From positions 1 to 64,000 of the forward strand of contig JAZNOP010000117.1 of the NCBI GenBank assembly GCA_045580875.1: a stretch of 64,000 nt of DNA, written 5' to 3'. Source of the stretch: SIG598 sp045580875 (GTDB taxonomy: Bacteria > Bacillota > Clostridia > Oscillospirales > Acutalibacteraceae). How positions within the stretch are numbered: the first letter of the stretch is position 1; the number at the start of each line of letters is the position of its first letter. Below the pieces are notes generated by a model. The model saw nothing but the letters and a program-made list of their open reading frames with translations. It had not been told where the DNA came from and searched no databases. Of the stretch, positions 44,981-53,537 are shown one piece after another. The position numbers and the translations under genes are program-made.

Positions 44981-45813
44981 TAAGCAAGCCGGAACTTGAA
45001 ATAAAACTTGATGAACTTGATGAACAGATCATTGCTCTGCTTGAGCAGCGCATGGAACTTGCCGCCGAAATAGCCTCCTGCCGTCTCGACCGCTCGCTTG
45101 TTCTGAGCGATGAGCAGAAGGATCAGGCTCTTATCGCAAAAGCTTCCGAAAGCGGCGAGCAGGGCGGATATGTCGCTGAAATTTACAAGACCGTTCTGCG
45201 CTGCGGCCGTGAACAGCAGGCAGAACAGTTCGGCATAGAGCTGCCCCGCGTTATTGACATCAGCCGTGAGCTGCTTTCCTCTCACGTCTATCCCGGCGAT
45301 CCCATTCCCGAGCTTCGACGTGTCGGCTCAATATCCGAGGGCAGAAACAGCAATCTTTCCGCACTGAGTATGTGCGTTCATAATTCCACACACGTTGATG
45401 CTCCGCTCCACTTCGTAGACGGCGCAGGAGATATACTCACCATCGCGCCTGATGTGGCTGTCGGCAGATGTCTTGTCGTTGATTATGACCACGATGTCAC
45501 TGCAGACGATATCCGCTCGCTTCCTGCCGGCACAAAGCGCCTGCTTGTAAAAGGCGGTGTATTCATCTCTCCTGAAGGAGCGAAAGCAATCGCAGATTCT
45601 GAACTGCTTCTCATCGGCGTTGAGCCTCAGTCGGTAGCACCTGCTGAGACCTCATGCGAGGTGCATCGCACCATGCTCGGCGCAGGCAGGATACTCGTTG
45701 AGGGTCTTGACCTTCAGATGGTATGCCCGGGTGAATACACCCTTTCTGCAATGCCGCTCAAGATAGCCGGAAGCGAGGGGGCACCCTGCCGCGCTGTGCT
45801 CATCTGCGACTGA
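44977..45813 (+). CDS. Fusion of chorismate mutase with a kynurenine-formamidase-like cyclase
   Basis: A 278-residue two-domain protein. Residues 1-80 form an AroQ-type chorismate mutase (LDELDEQIIALLEQRMELAAEI) that makes prephenate. Residues 90-278 form a cyclase-family hydrolase (PF04199), with metal motif His135-x-x-Thr138-His139-x-Asp141-x-Pro143 and His145 in a HNSTHVDAPLHF stretch, plus YPGDP near 105. The family includes bacterial kynurenine formamidase. The joint role is unknown. The ATG overlaps the aroC stop. Confidence 0.85.
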   Translation: MISKPELEIKLDELDEQIIALLEQRMELAAEIASCRLDRSLVLSDEQKDQALIAKASESGEQGGYVAEIYKTVLRCGREQQAEQFGIELPRVIDISRELLSSHVYPGDPIPELRRVGSISEGRNSNLSALSMCVHNSTHVDAPLHFVDGAGDILTIAPDVAVGRCLVVDYDHDVTADDIRSLPAGTKRLLVKGGVFISPEGAKAIADSELLLIGVEPQSVAPAETSCEVHRTMLGAGRILVEGLDLQMVCPGEYTLSAMPLKIAGSEGAPCRAVLICD

Positions 45814-45860
45814 TTCTCCCAATGCTATAAAACACTCCGATAAGGACAGAATAAACATAA

Positions 45861-46808
45861 ATGGAAAAACGTTCAAAAAGCTCACTTGCCGGTGTGCTGA
45901 TGCTGCTTGTCGGCTCGATGATATGGGGCTCGGCATTTGTCGCTCAGAGCTCCGGAATGGACCACGTAGGTCCGTACACCTTCAACGGTCTGCGTTTTCT
46001 GATAGGCTCAGCCGCATTGCTCCCCGTTGTTCTCTTCAGACATCTGTACCGGAAGAAGCGCGGCGAGCTGCCCGACAGGACACCTGAGCAAAAGCGTACC
46101 GATCTGATTTACAACATACGCGGAGGCATTATCGCCGGTCTTGCGGTTTTTATTCCCTCCACACTGCAGCAGATAGGTCTTGTGGACACCGCGCCAGGCA
46201 AATCCGGATTCATAACTGCCATGTATATCGTGGCTGTGCCGGTGCTTTCGCTCTTCCTCGGCAAGAAGATACGTCTTAATGTATGGATAAGCATTCTGCT
46301 TGCTGTTGCCGGTCTTTACTTCCTTTGCGTGACCGAGCAGTTCAGCATAACACGCAGCGACACCATAACGCTTATCTCGGTCTTTTTCTGGGCCGTTCAG
46401 ATACTTGTCATTGATTATTACGCTCCGCGCATGGACTGCTTCCTGCTTTCCTGCCTCGAATTCCTCGTTGCAGGTCTGCTGTCGCTTGTTCCCATGTTCC
46501 TGTTTGAAGAGCCCAGCCTTGAAGCTATCAAAGGCTGTGCCGGTTCACTGCTGTATGTCGGCATAATGTCCTGCGGCGTTGCCTATACCCTTCAGCCGCT
46601 TGGACAGAAGCGCACCGCACCGACCCTTGCCGCTATTCTGATGAGTCTTGAGTCGGTTTTCGCCGTACTCACCGGCTTTATCATTCTCGGCGACAGGCTG
46701 TCTGCCCGCGAATCGGTCGGCTGTGTGCTGATGTTCGCTGCTGTGCTGCTGGCTCAGTTCAGCTTCAAACGCAGAAACAAGACAGAATGCGAAACCAGCG
46801 CGGTCTGA
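45861..46808 (+). CDS. EamA/DMT-superfamily transporter
   Basis: A 315-residue inner membrane protein with ten helices in two EamA repeats. The first repeat has GSMIWGSAFVAQSSGMDHVGPYTFNGLRFL. The second has VSVFFWAVQILVIDYYAP and APTLAAILMSLESVFAVLTG. Such carriers export or import amino acids or other metabolites. Placement after aroC and the mutase fusion hints at an aromatic compound, which is a guess. The ribosome site is weak (AAGGACA). Confidence 0.88.
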   Translation: MEKRSKSSLAGVLMLLVGSMIWGSAFVAQSSGMDHVGPYTFNGLRFLIGSAALLPVVLFRHLYRKKRGELPDRTPEQKRTDLIYNIRGGIIAGLAVFIPSTLQQIGLVDTAPGKSGFITAMYIVAVPVLSLFLGKKIRLNVWISILLAVAGLYFLCVTEQFSITRSDTITLISVFFWAVQILVIDYYAPRMDCFLLSCLEFLVAGLLSLVPMFLFEEPSLEAIKGCAGSLLYVGIMSCGVAYTLQPLGQKRTAPTLAAILMSLESVFAVLTGFIILGDRLSARESVGCVLMFAAVLLAQFSFKRRNKTECETSAV

Positions 46809-46901
46809 ATTACGCTATCCACCGTTTCATTCACTGCATTGAATGAAGCGAGAATATATAACACAATACACGGCGGAGAATCCGCCAGAAAGGAAACATA
46901 A

Positions 46902-47633
46902 ATGCTTGAACTTCGAAACTGTACCTTCAGCGTTGACGATGCTGAAGGAAGAGCTGATATAGTAAACAACGTCAGCCTTACGATAGATGACGGCAAGTTC
47001 GTTGTCATCACCGGTCCCAACGGCGGCGGCAAGTCCACCCTTGCACGTCTGATAATGGGAATCGAAAAGCCCACCTCCGGCTCCATTATCTTCAACGGAA
47101 CCGATATCACCAATATGTCCATCACCGAGCGCGCACGTCTCGGCATAGGCTATGCCTTCCAGCAGCCGCCCCGTTTCAAGGGGCTTACCGTCCACCGTCT
47201 GCTCAGCCTCGCAGGAGGCACCGAGCTTCCGGAAGACACCTGCTGCAGCTATCTGACCTCTGTCGGTCTGTGTTCGAAAGACTACCTCTACCGCGAGGTT
47301 GACAATTCGCTTTCGGGCGGCGAGCTCAAGAGAATTGAAATCGCTACCCTCATGGCACGTAATCTCGACCTCGCCATCTACGACGAGCCCGAGGCTGGCA
47401 TCGACCTGTGGAGTTTTGCCATGCTGGTAAACAGCTTCAAGACCATCAGCAAGAGCCGTCACAAGAGCGTTATCATAATCTCCCATCAGGAGCGTATAAT
47501 GAAGCTGGCAGATGAAATAATCGTCATTGCCGGCGGACATATCACAAAGCAGGGACCGCAGGAGGAAATCTTCGGCGATCTGCTCACAGAAATCGGCGAG
47601 GGCTGTGACTTCGGCGGAAAGGCAGGTGCGTGA
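46902..47633 (+). CDS. sufC: SufC-type ATPase of Fe-S cluster assembly
   Basis: A 243-residue cytoplasmic ABC-type ATPase. Walker A is GPNGGGKST (38-46), the Q-loop is FQQPPRF, the signature is LSGGELKR, and Walker B is AIYDEPEAGIDLW, where the Glu-Ala-Gly and the Asp-Leu-Trp following are SufC traits. It powers scaffold remodelling with the SufB-like protein that begins at its end. AGAAAGGAAAC precedes ATG. No SufS, SufU or SufD gene is adjacent. Confidence 0.92.
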   Translation: MLELRNCTFSVDDAEGRADIVNNVSLTIDDGKFVVITGPNGGGKSTLARLIMGIEKPTSGSIIFNGTDITNMSITERARLGIGYAFQQPPRFKGLTVHRLLSLAGGTELPEDTCCSYLTSVGLCSKDYLYREVDNSLSGGELKRIEIATLMARNLDLAIYDEPEAGIDLWSFAMLVNSFKTISKSRHKSVIIISHQERIMKLADEIIVIAGGHITKQGPQEEIFGDLLTEIGEGCDFGGKAGA

Positions 47634-47635
47634 CA

Positions 47636-48562
47636 ATGGCAAAGATGGACAACATAGACAGAGCAATGCTTGAGGCTGTTGCCGACCTTCACACCGTTCC
47701 CGACGGAGCCTACAATATCCGCAAGAACGGCGAAAGCGTTTCCCGCAACACCACCGAAGAGATTGAAATCATAACCAAAACTGACAAGCCGGGCATTGAT
47801 ATCATCATAAAGCCGGGCACAAAGAACCGCAGTGTCCATATTCCGGTCATCATCACCGAAACCGGAATAGAGGAGTGCGTTTACAACGACTTCTACGTCG
47901 GTGAGGACTGCGATGTTCTCATCGTTGCCGGCTGCGGCATTCACAACTGCGGCAATCAGGACAGCCGCCATGACGGCATTCACACCTTCCACATCGGCAG
48001 AGGCTCACGCGTCAAGTACGTTGAGAAGCACTACGGCGAGGGCGAAGGCACCGGTGCAAGAATTCTCAACCCTGTAACAGAAATCTATCAGGACGAAAAT
48101 TCCGTCTGCGAGCTTGAGAGCGTTCAGATACGCGGTGTTGACTCCACCGTTCGCACAACAGTAGCTCACCTCAAGGCAGGCGCGAAGATGCAGGTTCTTG
48201 AGCGTCTGATGACACACAACGACCAGCACGCACAGTCGGATATGCGCGTCGAGCTCGACGGCGAGGGCGCATCTCTGCAGATAATATCCCGTTCTGTTGC
48301 AAAGGACAATTCCGTACAGGTATTCCACCCCATTGCCGTTGGCAATGCCCCCTGTCACGCACACATTCAGTGTGACTCCATCATCATGGACGGCGCTCAT
48401 GTCAGCTCCATTCCCGAGATAGTTGCAAATCACCCCGAAGCAGGCATTATCCACGAGGCTGCTATCGGGCGCATAAACAGCGACCAGCTTCTCAAGCTGC
48501 AGACCTTCGGCATGACCGCCGAGGAAGCAGAAAACGTCATTATCGAGTGCTTCCTCAACTAA
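47636..48562 (+). CDS. SufB/SufD-family scaffold protein, minimal type (SmsB-like)
   Basis: A 308-residue beta-helix scaffold protein on which SufC acts to build Fe-S clusters. The core repeat region includes RSVHIPVIITETG, CGIHNCGNQDSRHDG and HPIAVGNAPCHAHIQCDS. The C-terminal family end is HEAAIGRINSDQLLKLQTFG. It is shorter than E. coli SufB and stands with SufC alone. This matches the two-gene SUF-like minimal (SmsCB) systems known in anaerobes. The start is ATG at 47636, just past the sufC stop. Confidence 0.88.
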   Translation: MAKMDNIDRAMLEAVADLHTVPDGAYNIRKNGESVSRNTTEEIEIITKTDKPGIDIIIKPGTKNRSVHIPVIITETGIEECVYNDFYVGEDCDVLIVAGCGIHNCGNQDSRHDGIHTFHIGRGSRVKYVEKHYGEGEGTGARILNPVTEIYQDENSVCELESVQIRGVDSTVRTTVAHLKAGAKMQVLERLMTHNDQHAQSDMRVELDGEGASLQIISRSVAKDNSVQVFHPIAVGNAPCHAHIQCDSIIMDGAHVSSIPEIVANHPEAGIIHEAAIGRINSDQLLKLQTFGMTAEEAENVIIECFLN

Positions 48563-48600
48563 GCGTTCAATAAAATTCCCATCAAGGAGGTGTGTGCGGC

Positions 48601-49740
48601 TTGAAGCTGCCGACAGCAAAATCAATCGATGCATTCATGCGCAGGCACGGTATCAGCCGCAGCACACTGCGCCGCTCGCTGACTGCCGCCGTACTTGCCG
48701 TTCTGCTGGCTGTCTGTATACCGGTTTTCAGCACACTGAACACCCTTTACGCAGCAGCCAACAGCATCGTTAAGGTGGATACCTCCGGTGACAGCGCAAA
48801 CATCGACGAGGTCTTCCAGCAGCAGTTCCAGCATGACGACACCGACCTTACCCTGTCCGACACAGACGCGCAGGTGGTAAGCGATGCCGACGCCGTTGCA
48901 ACAGCCTTTCTCAAAGCCAACCAGCAACCGATAAACACAACCGAGGAAGGCATCATCAACATCCTCCTCATCGGCTGCGACACCAACGAATACAAGGGCT
49001 ATATGCGCTCTGACTCGATGATAATTCTCTCGATAAACACTGTTACAGGCAGTGTCAAGCTGATTTCACTGATGCGCGATATGCGTGTCATGGTGGGCGG
49101 CGGCTATGATAAGCTCAACGCCGCATTTGCCTACGACAGCAGCGGTCAGCTTCTTCTCGAAACAATCAGGGAGAATTTCCTCATTGATATCGAAGACTTC
49201 GTGTGCATCAACTACCGCGCCTTCCGCAGGGCGGTCGATGCTCTCGGCGGCGTAACTGTCACTGTCGAGGAGGACGATATCAAGGCAATCAACAAATGTA
49301 TTTCCGATGAGACCCAGCATATCCAGTATCCCGGCGAGCAGCTTCTCAACGGCACTCAGACTCTTGCCTTCTGTCAGATGCGCTCTGTCGGCACTGATAT
49401 TGCACGAACAGCACGTCAGCGAATAGTCATGACCGAGCTTCTGCGCATGGCGGAGGATATGTCGATATCCGATATGACCGAGCTCATCGAAGCAACCATG
49501 CCGAACATTCTCACAAACATGACTCAGGGCGAGCTTTTCTGGCTGGCGCTCAAGGCGGTCTCAATGGACAACATCACCGTAAGCCAGATGCGCATACCTA
49601 TAGACCACTCCTGGCAGGACGTAGTAGTCGACCAGAGGTGGTACATCAGCTTCAATCATAAGAAAAATGTTGACGCTCTTCACGATATGATTTACGGCGA
49701 AAACCTCACTGACGTCAGCGAATCCGACGTCGATGGGTAA
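48601..49740 (+). CDS. LytR-CpsA-Psr (LCP) family wall-polymer ligase
   Basis: A 379-residue membrane-anchored protein. One helix near residues 25-48 follows a basic cytoplasmic end. The LCP domain (about 120-330) has NILLIGCDTNEYKGYMRSDS with the catalytic region, SLMRDMRVMVGGGYDKLNAAF with the conserved Arg and Asp, and CQMRSVGTDIARTARQR near its end. LCP proteins attach teichoic acids or glycans to peptidoglycan. The start is TTG at 48601, about 10 bases after AAGGAGG; a GTG nearer the site is too close. Confidence 0.88.
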   Translation: MKLPTAKSIDAFMRRHGISRSTLRRSLTAAVLAVLLAVCIPVFSTLNTLYAAANSIVKVDTSGDSANIDEVFQQQFQHDDTDLTLSDTDAQVVSDADAVATAFLKANQQPINTTEEGIINILLIGCDTNEYKGYMRSDSMIILSINTVTGSVKLISLMRDMRVMVGGGYDKLNAAFAYDSSGQLLLETIRENFLIDIEDFVCINYRAFRRAVDALGGVTVTVEEDDIKAINKCISDETQHIQYPGEQLLNGTQTLAFCQMRSVGTDIARTARQRIVMTELLRMAEDMSISDMTELIEATMPNILTNMTQGELFWLALKAVSMDNITVSQMRIPIDHSWQDVVVDQRWYISFNHKKNVDALHDMIYGENLTDVSESDVDG

Positions 49741-49808
49741 TCTGCCGGAATACCGGCATTTATTCCGTTTTGTTCACAACCATCACATTAAGAAAGCGTG
49801 GTATAAAA

Positions 49809-51263
49809 ATGGGTGTTTTATCTGATCTCCAGCCCAAAAAGGTTTTTGAATTCTTCGAACAGCTCTGTGCTATTCCCCACGGCTCAGGCAACACAAAGCA
49901 GATAAGCGACTTCTGCGTTGAGTTTGCACGTCAGCGCGGTCTGAAGTATTATCAGGACGAGCTGAACAACGTTGTCATCTTCAAGCCCGCTTCGACAGGC
50001 TGCGAGGGTGCTGAGCCGGTCATACTGCAGGGTCATCTTGACATGGTCTGCAAGAAGGAGGACGACTCCGATTTTGATTTCACCCGTGACGGACTCAGGC
50101 TCATGGTCGACGGCGACTGGCTGACCGCTGACGGCACCACTCTCGGCGGTGACGACGGCGCTGCAATCGCTATGGCTATGGCAGTGCTTGATTCCGATGA
50201 TATTACCCACCCGGCAATTGAGGCAGTATTCACTGTCGACGAGGAGACCGGCATGGAGGGCGCTGCGGGACTTGACACCTCTATTCTTCGCGCAAAGCGC
50301 ATGATCAACATTGATTCCGAAGACGAAGGCGTTCTCACTGTAAGCTGTGCAGGCGGCTGCCGCGCAAACTGCGTACTGCCTGTTTCCCGCGAAAGCTATT
50401 CCGGCGACGTTTACAGAATTACAATCTCCGGACTTCTCGGCGGACACTCCGGCATAGAAATCGACCGCGGCAGAGCAAGCTCAAATCAGCTCATGGGCAG
50501 ACTTCTCAGCGCTGCTGCAAAGCGCATGACAGTACGTATTGCTGACATCTTCGGCGGCACTCTCGACAACGTCATTCCCTCGCTCACATGGGTCGACGCT
50601 GTAATCGACGAGGATAAAGCAGCTGAGCTCGAGACTGTTATCGCTGAGTATCTTGCCATTTTCCGCAATGAATACGCAACTGCCGACCCCGGTATCAATA
50701 TCACTCTTGAGAAAAAGGCAGAAACCGCAGCTGATGTGATAAGCGCAGCCGATTCTGCGCGCATCATAAGCGCACTGCTTATTCTCCCCTATGGTGTACA
50801 GGCAATGAGCGCTGACATCGAGGGACTTGTTCAGACCTCGCTCAATCTTGGTGTTCTGCACACCACCGCTGATGCCTGTGAGCTCAGCTTCTCTGTCCGC
50901 AGCTCGATCGCATCGCAGAAGAGAATGCTCATTGAGCGCGTCGAGGAGATAATCAGGCTGCTCGGCGGCAAAGTAACACTTTACGGTGATTATCCGGCAT
51001 GGGAGTACCGTCACAATTCCCCCCTGCGCGACGTCATGATTTCCGCATGGGCGCAGATGTACGGCAGCGAGCCCAAGGTTGAAGCTATTCACGCAGGTCT
51101 CGAGTGCGGTCTTTTCGGCGGTAAAATTGCTGATCTTGATGCTGTTTCCTGCGGTCCGAATATGCGCGACGTTCACTCTCCGCAGGAGCGCCTGAGCATC
51201 TCCTCCACCGCAAAGGTATGGGAGTATCTCAAGCTGGTGCTCAAGATGCTCACTGAGATATAA
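49809..51263 (+). CDS. pepD: Aminoacyl-histidine dipeptidase (PepD, M20C)
   Basis: A 484-residue zinc dipeptidase of the M20C family. Metal ligands and catalytic residues lie in LQGHLDMVCKK (His and Asp), GGDDGAAIA (Asp), DEETGMEGA (Glu-Glu), NIDSEDEG and the late HAGLECGLF. Length is normal. The gene is monocistronic, with a terminator at 51293. The ribosome site before ATG at 49809 is weak. A longer frame from 49770 exists but is not favoured. Confidence 0.93.
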   Translation: MGVLSDLQPKKVFEFFEQLCAIPHGSGNTKQISDFCVEFARQRGLKYYQDELNNVVIFKPASTGCEGAEPVILQGHLDMVCKKEDDSDFDFTRDGLRLMVDGDWLTADGTTLGGDDGAAIAMAMAVLDSDDITHPAIEAVFTVDEETGMEGAAGLDTSILRAKRMINIDSEDEGVLTVSCAGGCRANCVLPVSRESYSGDVYRITISGLLGGHSGIEIDRGRASSNQLMGRLLSAAAKRMTVRIADIFGGTLDNVIPSLTWVDAVIDEDKAAELETVIAEYLAIFRNEYATADPGINITLEKKAETAADVISAADSARIISALLILPYGVQAMSADIEGLVQTSLNLGVLHTTADACELSFSVRSSIASQKRMLIERVEEIIRLLGGKVTLYGDYPAWEYRHNSPLRDVMISAWAQMYGSEPKVEAIHAGLECGLFGGKIADLDAVSCGPNMRDVHSPQERLSISSTAKVWEYLKLVLKMLTEI

Positions 51264-51292
51264 TCAATCAGATATAATCCTATAAACAAACG

Positions 51293-51320
51293 AAGAGCCA
51301 TCCATAAGGGTGGCTCTTTT
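51293..51320 (+). terminator. Terminator of pepD
   Basis: An 11-bp stem with one wobble (51293-51303 with 51308-51318), a 4-base loop and a TTTTT run. Confidence 0.9.
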
Positions 51321-51385
51321 TGCAGATATATTCACGCCTGAACATCACTTTTTCAAAGTCCTTCCAGGAAATAAAGTTAATATGA

Positions 51386-51614
51386 TAAATTTGGGTTTAG
51401 CGGAGTAAAAGTTTTGATCGACCTTTTTCAAAAGGTCGTGGGTCAAGGGCAACGCCCTTGCAGGTTTTAAGGACGGAGTCCTTAATTCTTTTTCGATGAG
51501 AAGTTGAGGCTTTGCCTCAAACTCCACGAGGACGCTGTCCTCGACCTGCCACCTTTAACAAAGGTGGACGAAACTTTTAATCTGCCTGCGCTTAATCGCA
51601 TAAACCCAAATTTA
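51386..51614. repeat. Palindromic element of two inverted three-hairpin units, flanked by 14-bp inverted repeats
   Basis: A perfect 14-bp inverted repeat, TAAATTTGGGTTTA at 51386-51399 and TAAACCCAAATTTA at 51601-51614, encloses two units in opposite orientation. The left unit has hairpins at 51420-51437, 51445-51459 and 51467-51485. The right unit has hairpins at 51504-51520, 51527-51543 and 51549-51567. Outer ends AAAGTTTTGATC and GACGAAACTTTT mirror each other. Together they fill the 348-base gap after pepD and touch the stop codon of the next gene. The right unit matches the element at 25489-25560. Confidence 0.85.
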
Positions 51615-52124
51615 CCAATCTATCTCTCTCATAAACCTGTCAAGCTGGCGTTGATTTCTGATAACGGTCACCTTGTCAGAATAGTCGGCGCAGACCCTTT
51701 TGTATCGTTCCTTCGACTGCGCGGTGCGCCCGTCACGCAGTATCCACATCATAAACTCCATGTCAAATTTTTCATCGCAGCCCTGAGTTATCGATTCTCT
51801 TGTGCGCCCGCGATATTTCAGGTGACGGCGAAAAGCTCTGGCAAAACACGAAATCCGGTTAAAATCCATGAAAATTATCCTGTCGGCTGCAGCCATACGC
51901 TCCCAGTAATCCAGCTTTGAGTAATTACCGTCAATCACCCAGCTGTTATTGCTGGCGACAAAATTCCGGAGAGTCTCCAGCTGAGTGTCAAGCTCGCTTT
52001 CGTTCCAGCCGGGCAGCCAGTAAACACAGTCAAGATGCAGCACCGGCAGCGTATATTTCCTGCCAAGCCATGCCGCAAGAGTTGATTTTCCGCTGCCGCT
52101 GTATCCGATTATTGCAACTTTCAT
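51612..52124 (-). CDS. P-loop nucleoside kinase-like protein (FlaR / topology-modulation type)
   Basis: A 170-residue P-loop protein. MKVAIIGYSGSGKSTLAAWL gives Walker A at 8-15, then LPVLHLDCVYWLPGW and WVIDGNYSKLDYWERM, a pattern shared with the adenylate-kinase-like proteins annotated as DNA topology modulation protein FlaR. The nucleotide substrate is unknown. The ATG overlaps the stop of the upstream acetyltransferase (ATGA). Its own stop lies inside the flanking inverted repeat of the hairpin element. Confidence 0.78.
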   Translation of the reverse strand: MKVAIIGYSGSGKSTLAAWLGRKYTLPVLHLDCVYWLPGWNESELDTQLETLRNFVASNNSWVIDGNYSKLDYWERMAAADRIIFMDFNRISCFARAFRRHLKYRGRTRESITQGCDEKFDMEFMMWILRDGRTAQSKERYKRVCADYSDKVTVIRNQRQLDRFMREIDW

Positions 52125-52681
52125 GACAGACAACCCTCTTTCTGTGAGCCATATTGCTTTTCACTGATTATCAGTTCAAAAATGCCGCCGTCAAAATATA
52201 TTGCATTACCTTCGTTATCAACATGAAACGATACTTTTTCCGAGCCAATCTGTCTGAATCCCAAGGACTTGAGCAGATTTACTGAAGGCAGATTATTAAG
52301 CGCTGTGCCTGCGGTAATTCTGCTTATACCGTAGCTGTAAAGATAGGTGAAAAGTTCTGTATGACTTTCTTTTGCATAGCCCATACCGTGATAGTCAGAG
52401 TGAAAACAGTAACCAAGTTCATATCCGTAATCGCGCTGATTGAATGCGATATAGCCGATAACTGCTTCATTCAGGCATATTGCAAAAAACATATGCTCCG
52501 TGCTGCATGAAGTATCAGCCCATCGTTTGATTCGCTCACATACATCGCGGTCGTTTGTGCAGTGCGGTTTATCATACTGTGCATATTCCGACGCATTGAA
52601 ATCTTCCCATATGTTCTTTATGCTTTTCCAGTCGGATTCAATTATTCTCCGGATACATAAGCTGTCAGTCTTCAGAAGCAT
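52121..52681 (-). CDS. GNAT acetyltransferase, RimJ/RimL-like
   Basis: A 186-residue acetyltransferase. It starts MLLKTDSLCIRRIIESDWKSI, typical of the RimJ/L group. HMFFAICLNEAVIGYIAFNQ forms the central strands, YGYELGYCFHSDYHGMGYAKESHTEL gives the CoA-binding region, and NLPSVNLLKSLGFRQIGSE is the closing motif. It could act on a protein N-terminus or a small amine. The start at 52681 has GAGGTGAACAGG before it; the longer frame to 52753 runs through the rpsR terminator. Confidence 0.82.
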   Translation of the reverse strand: MLLKTDSLCIRRIIESDWKSIKNIWEDFNASEYAQYDKPHCTNDRDVCERIKRWADTSCSTEHMFFAICLNEAVIGYIAFNQRDYGYELGYCFHSDYHGMGYAKESHTELFTYLYSYGISRITAGTALNNLPSVNLLKSLGFRQIGSEKVSFHVDNEGNAIYFDGGIFELIISEKQYGSQKEGCLS

Positions 52682-52738
52682 CCTGTTCACCTCACGGTTG
52701 AGCTTTCTATAATAAATTGAACTGTAAAATATAAAAAA

Positions 52739-52769
52739 GACGCTTCCAAACACAGTGTTCAGAAGCGTC
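52739..52769 (-). terminator. Terminator of the rpsF-ssb-rpsR operon
   Basis: An 8-bp stem GACGCTTC / GAAGCGTC (52739-52746 with 52762-52769) is followed by six T residues on the minus strand. It lies just after the rpsR stop. Confidence 0.85.
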
Positions 52770-52781
52770 CTTGCAGTTTGA

Positions 52782-53027
52782 TTAGTCAGCGGAATAGGGG
52801 AGAAGTGCTACCTGACGTGCGCGCTTGATAGCGGTGGTAAGTGCACGCTGATGATAAGCGCAGGTGCCGGTGACACGTCTCGGAAGGATCTTTGCACGCT
52901 CGGAGATAAAGCGGCGGAGCTTGGCAACATCCTTGTAGTCGATAGTATCGACATGCTCAACGCAGAAAGTACAAACCTTCTTGCGTCCCTTGCGACCGCG
53001 GTTGGGTCTTTCGGGTCTGTCTGCCAT
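52782..53027 (-). CDS. rpsR: 30S ribosomal protein S18
   Basis: An 81-residue ribosomal protein. VDTIDYKDVAKLRRFISERAKILPRRVTG and CAYHQRALTTAIKRARQVALLPY are its signature. The N-terminus carries CTFCVEHV with a cysteine pair. S18 pairs with S6 on the small-subunit platform. The start is behind AAGGAGG. It is the last gene of the classic rpsF-ssb-rpsR operon, 49 bases after ssb. Confidence 0.97.
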   Translation of the reverse strand: MADRPERPNRGRKGRKKVCTFCVEHVDTIDYKDVAKLRRFISERAKILPRRVTGTCAYHQRALTTAIKRARQVALLPYSAD

Positions 53028-53076
53028 TGTATATAGCCTCCTTTTATAGTTTAGTTAGTGAAGCACTCAGACAACC

Positions 53077-53526
53077 TTAGAAAGGAAGGTCGTTGTCCGG
53101 GGGAAGGGGAGTGAAATCGCTCTCACTTCCGCTGGAATAAGTGCTGGGCTCCTCCTTTGCAGCAGGAGCGTAGGAATCGTAGCGACCGGCGGAACCGCTG
53201 TTGTCACGCTTGGATTCTGCGAAGTAGACATTGTCGGCCTGAACCTCCCAGGAGATTCTGTTGTTGCCGTCTTTGTCCTGCCATTTGCGGCTCTGCATAC
53301 TGCCCTGAACTGCGATCAAAGAACCGCGGGACATATAGCGAGCGACAAATTCTGCGGTGCTGCGCCATGCAACGATATCAAAGAAATCGGTCTGCTTTTC
53401 CTCACCCTGACGAGTAAAGTTTCTGTCGACAGCGATGCGGAAAGACGTCACGGAAATACCACTGTTTGTGGTGCGCAGTTCGGGGTCGGCAACAAGGCGA
53501 CCCATAAGGACGATAGTATTAAGCAT
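53077..53526 (-). CDS. ssb: Single-stranded DNA-binding protein
   Basis: A 149-residue SSB. The OB-fold covers 1-105 (MLNTIVLMGRLVADPELR, DFFDIVAWRSTAEF, WEVQADNVYF). A Ser/Gly/Tyr-rich linker leads to the acidic end DFTPLPPDNDLPF, the partner-binding tip. ATG follows AAGGAGG. The position between rpsF and rpsR is standard. Confidence 0.97.
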   Translation of the reverse strand: MLNTIVLMGRLVADPELRTTNSGISVTSFRIAVDRNFTRQGEEKQTDFFDIVAWRSTAEFVARYMSRGSLIAVQGSMQSRKWQDKDGNNRISWEVQADNVYFAESKRDNSGSAGRYDSYAPAAKEEPSTYSSGSESDFTPLPPDNDLPF

Positions 53527-53537
53527 TGTTATCCTCC

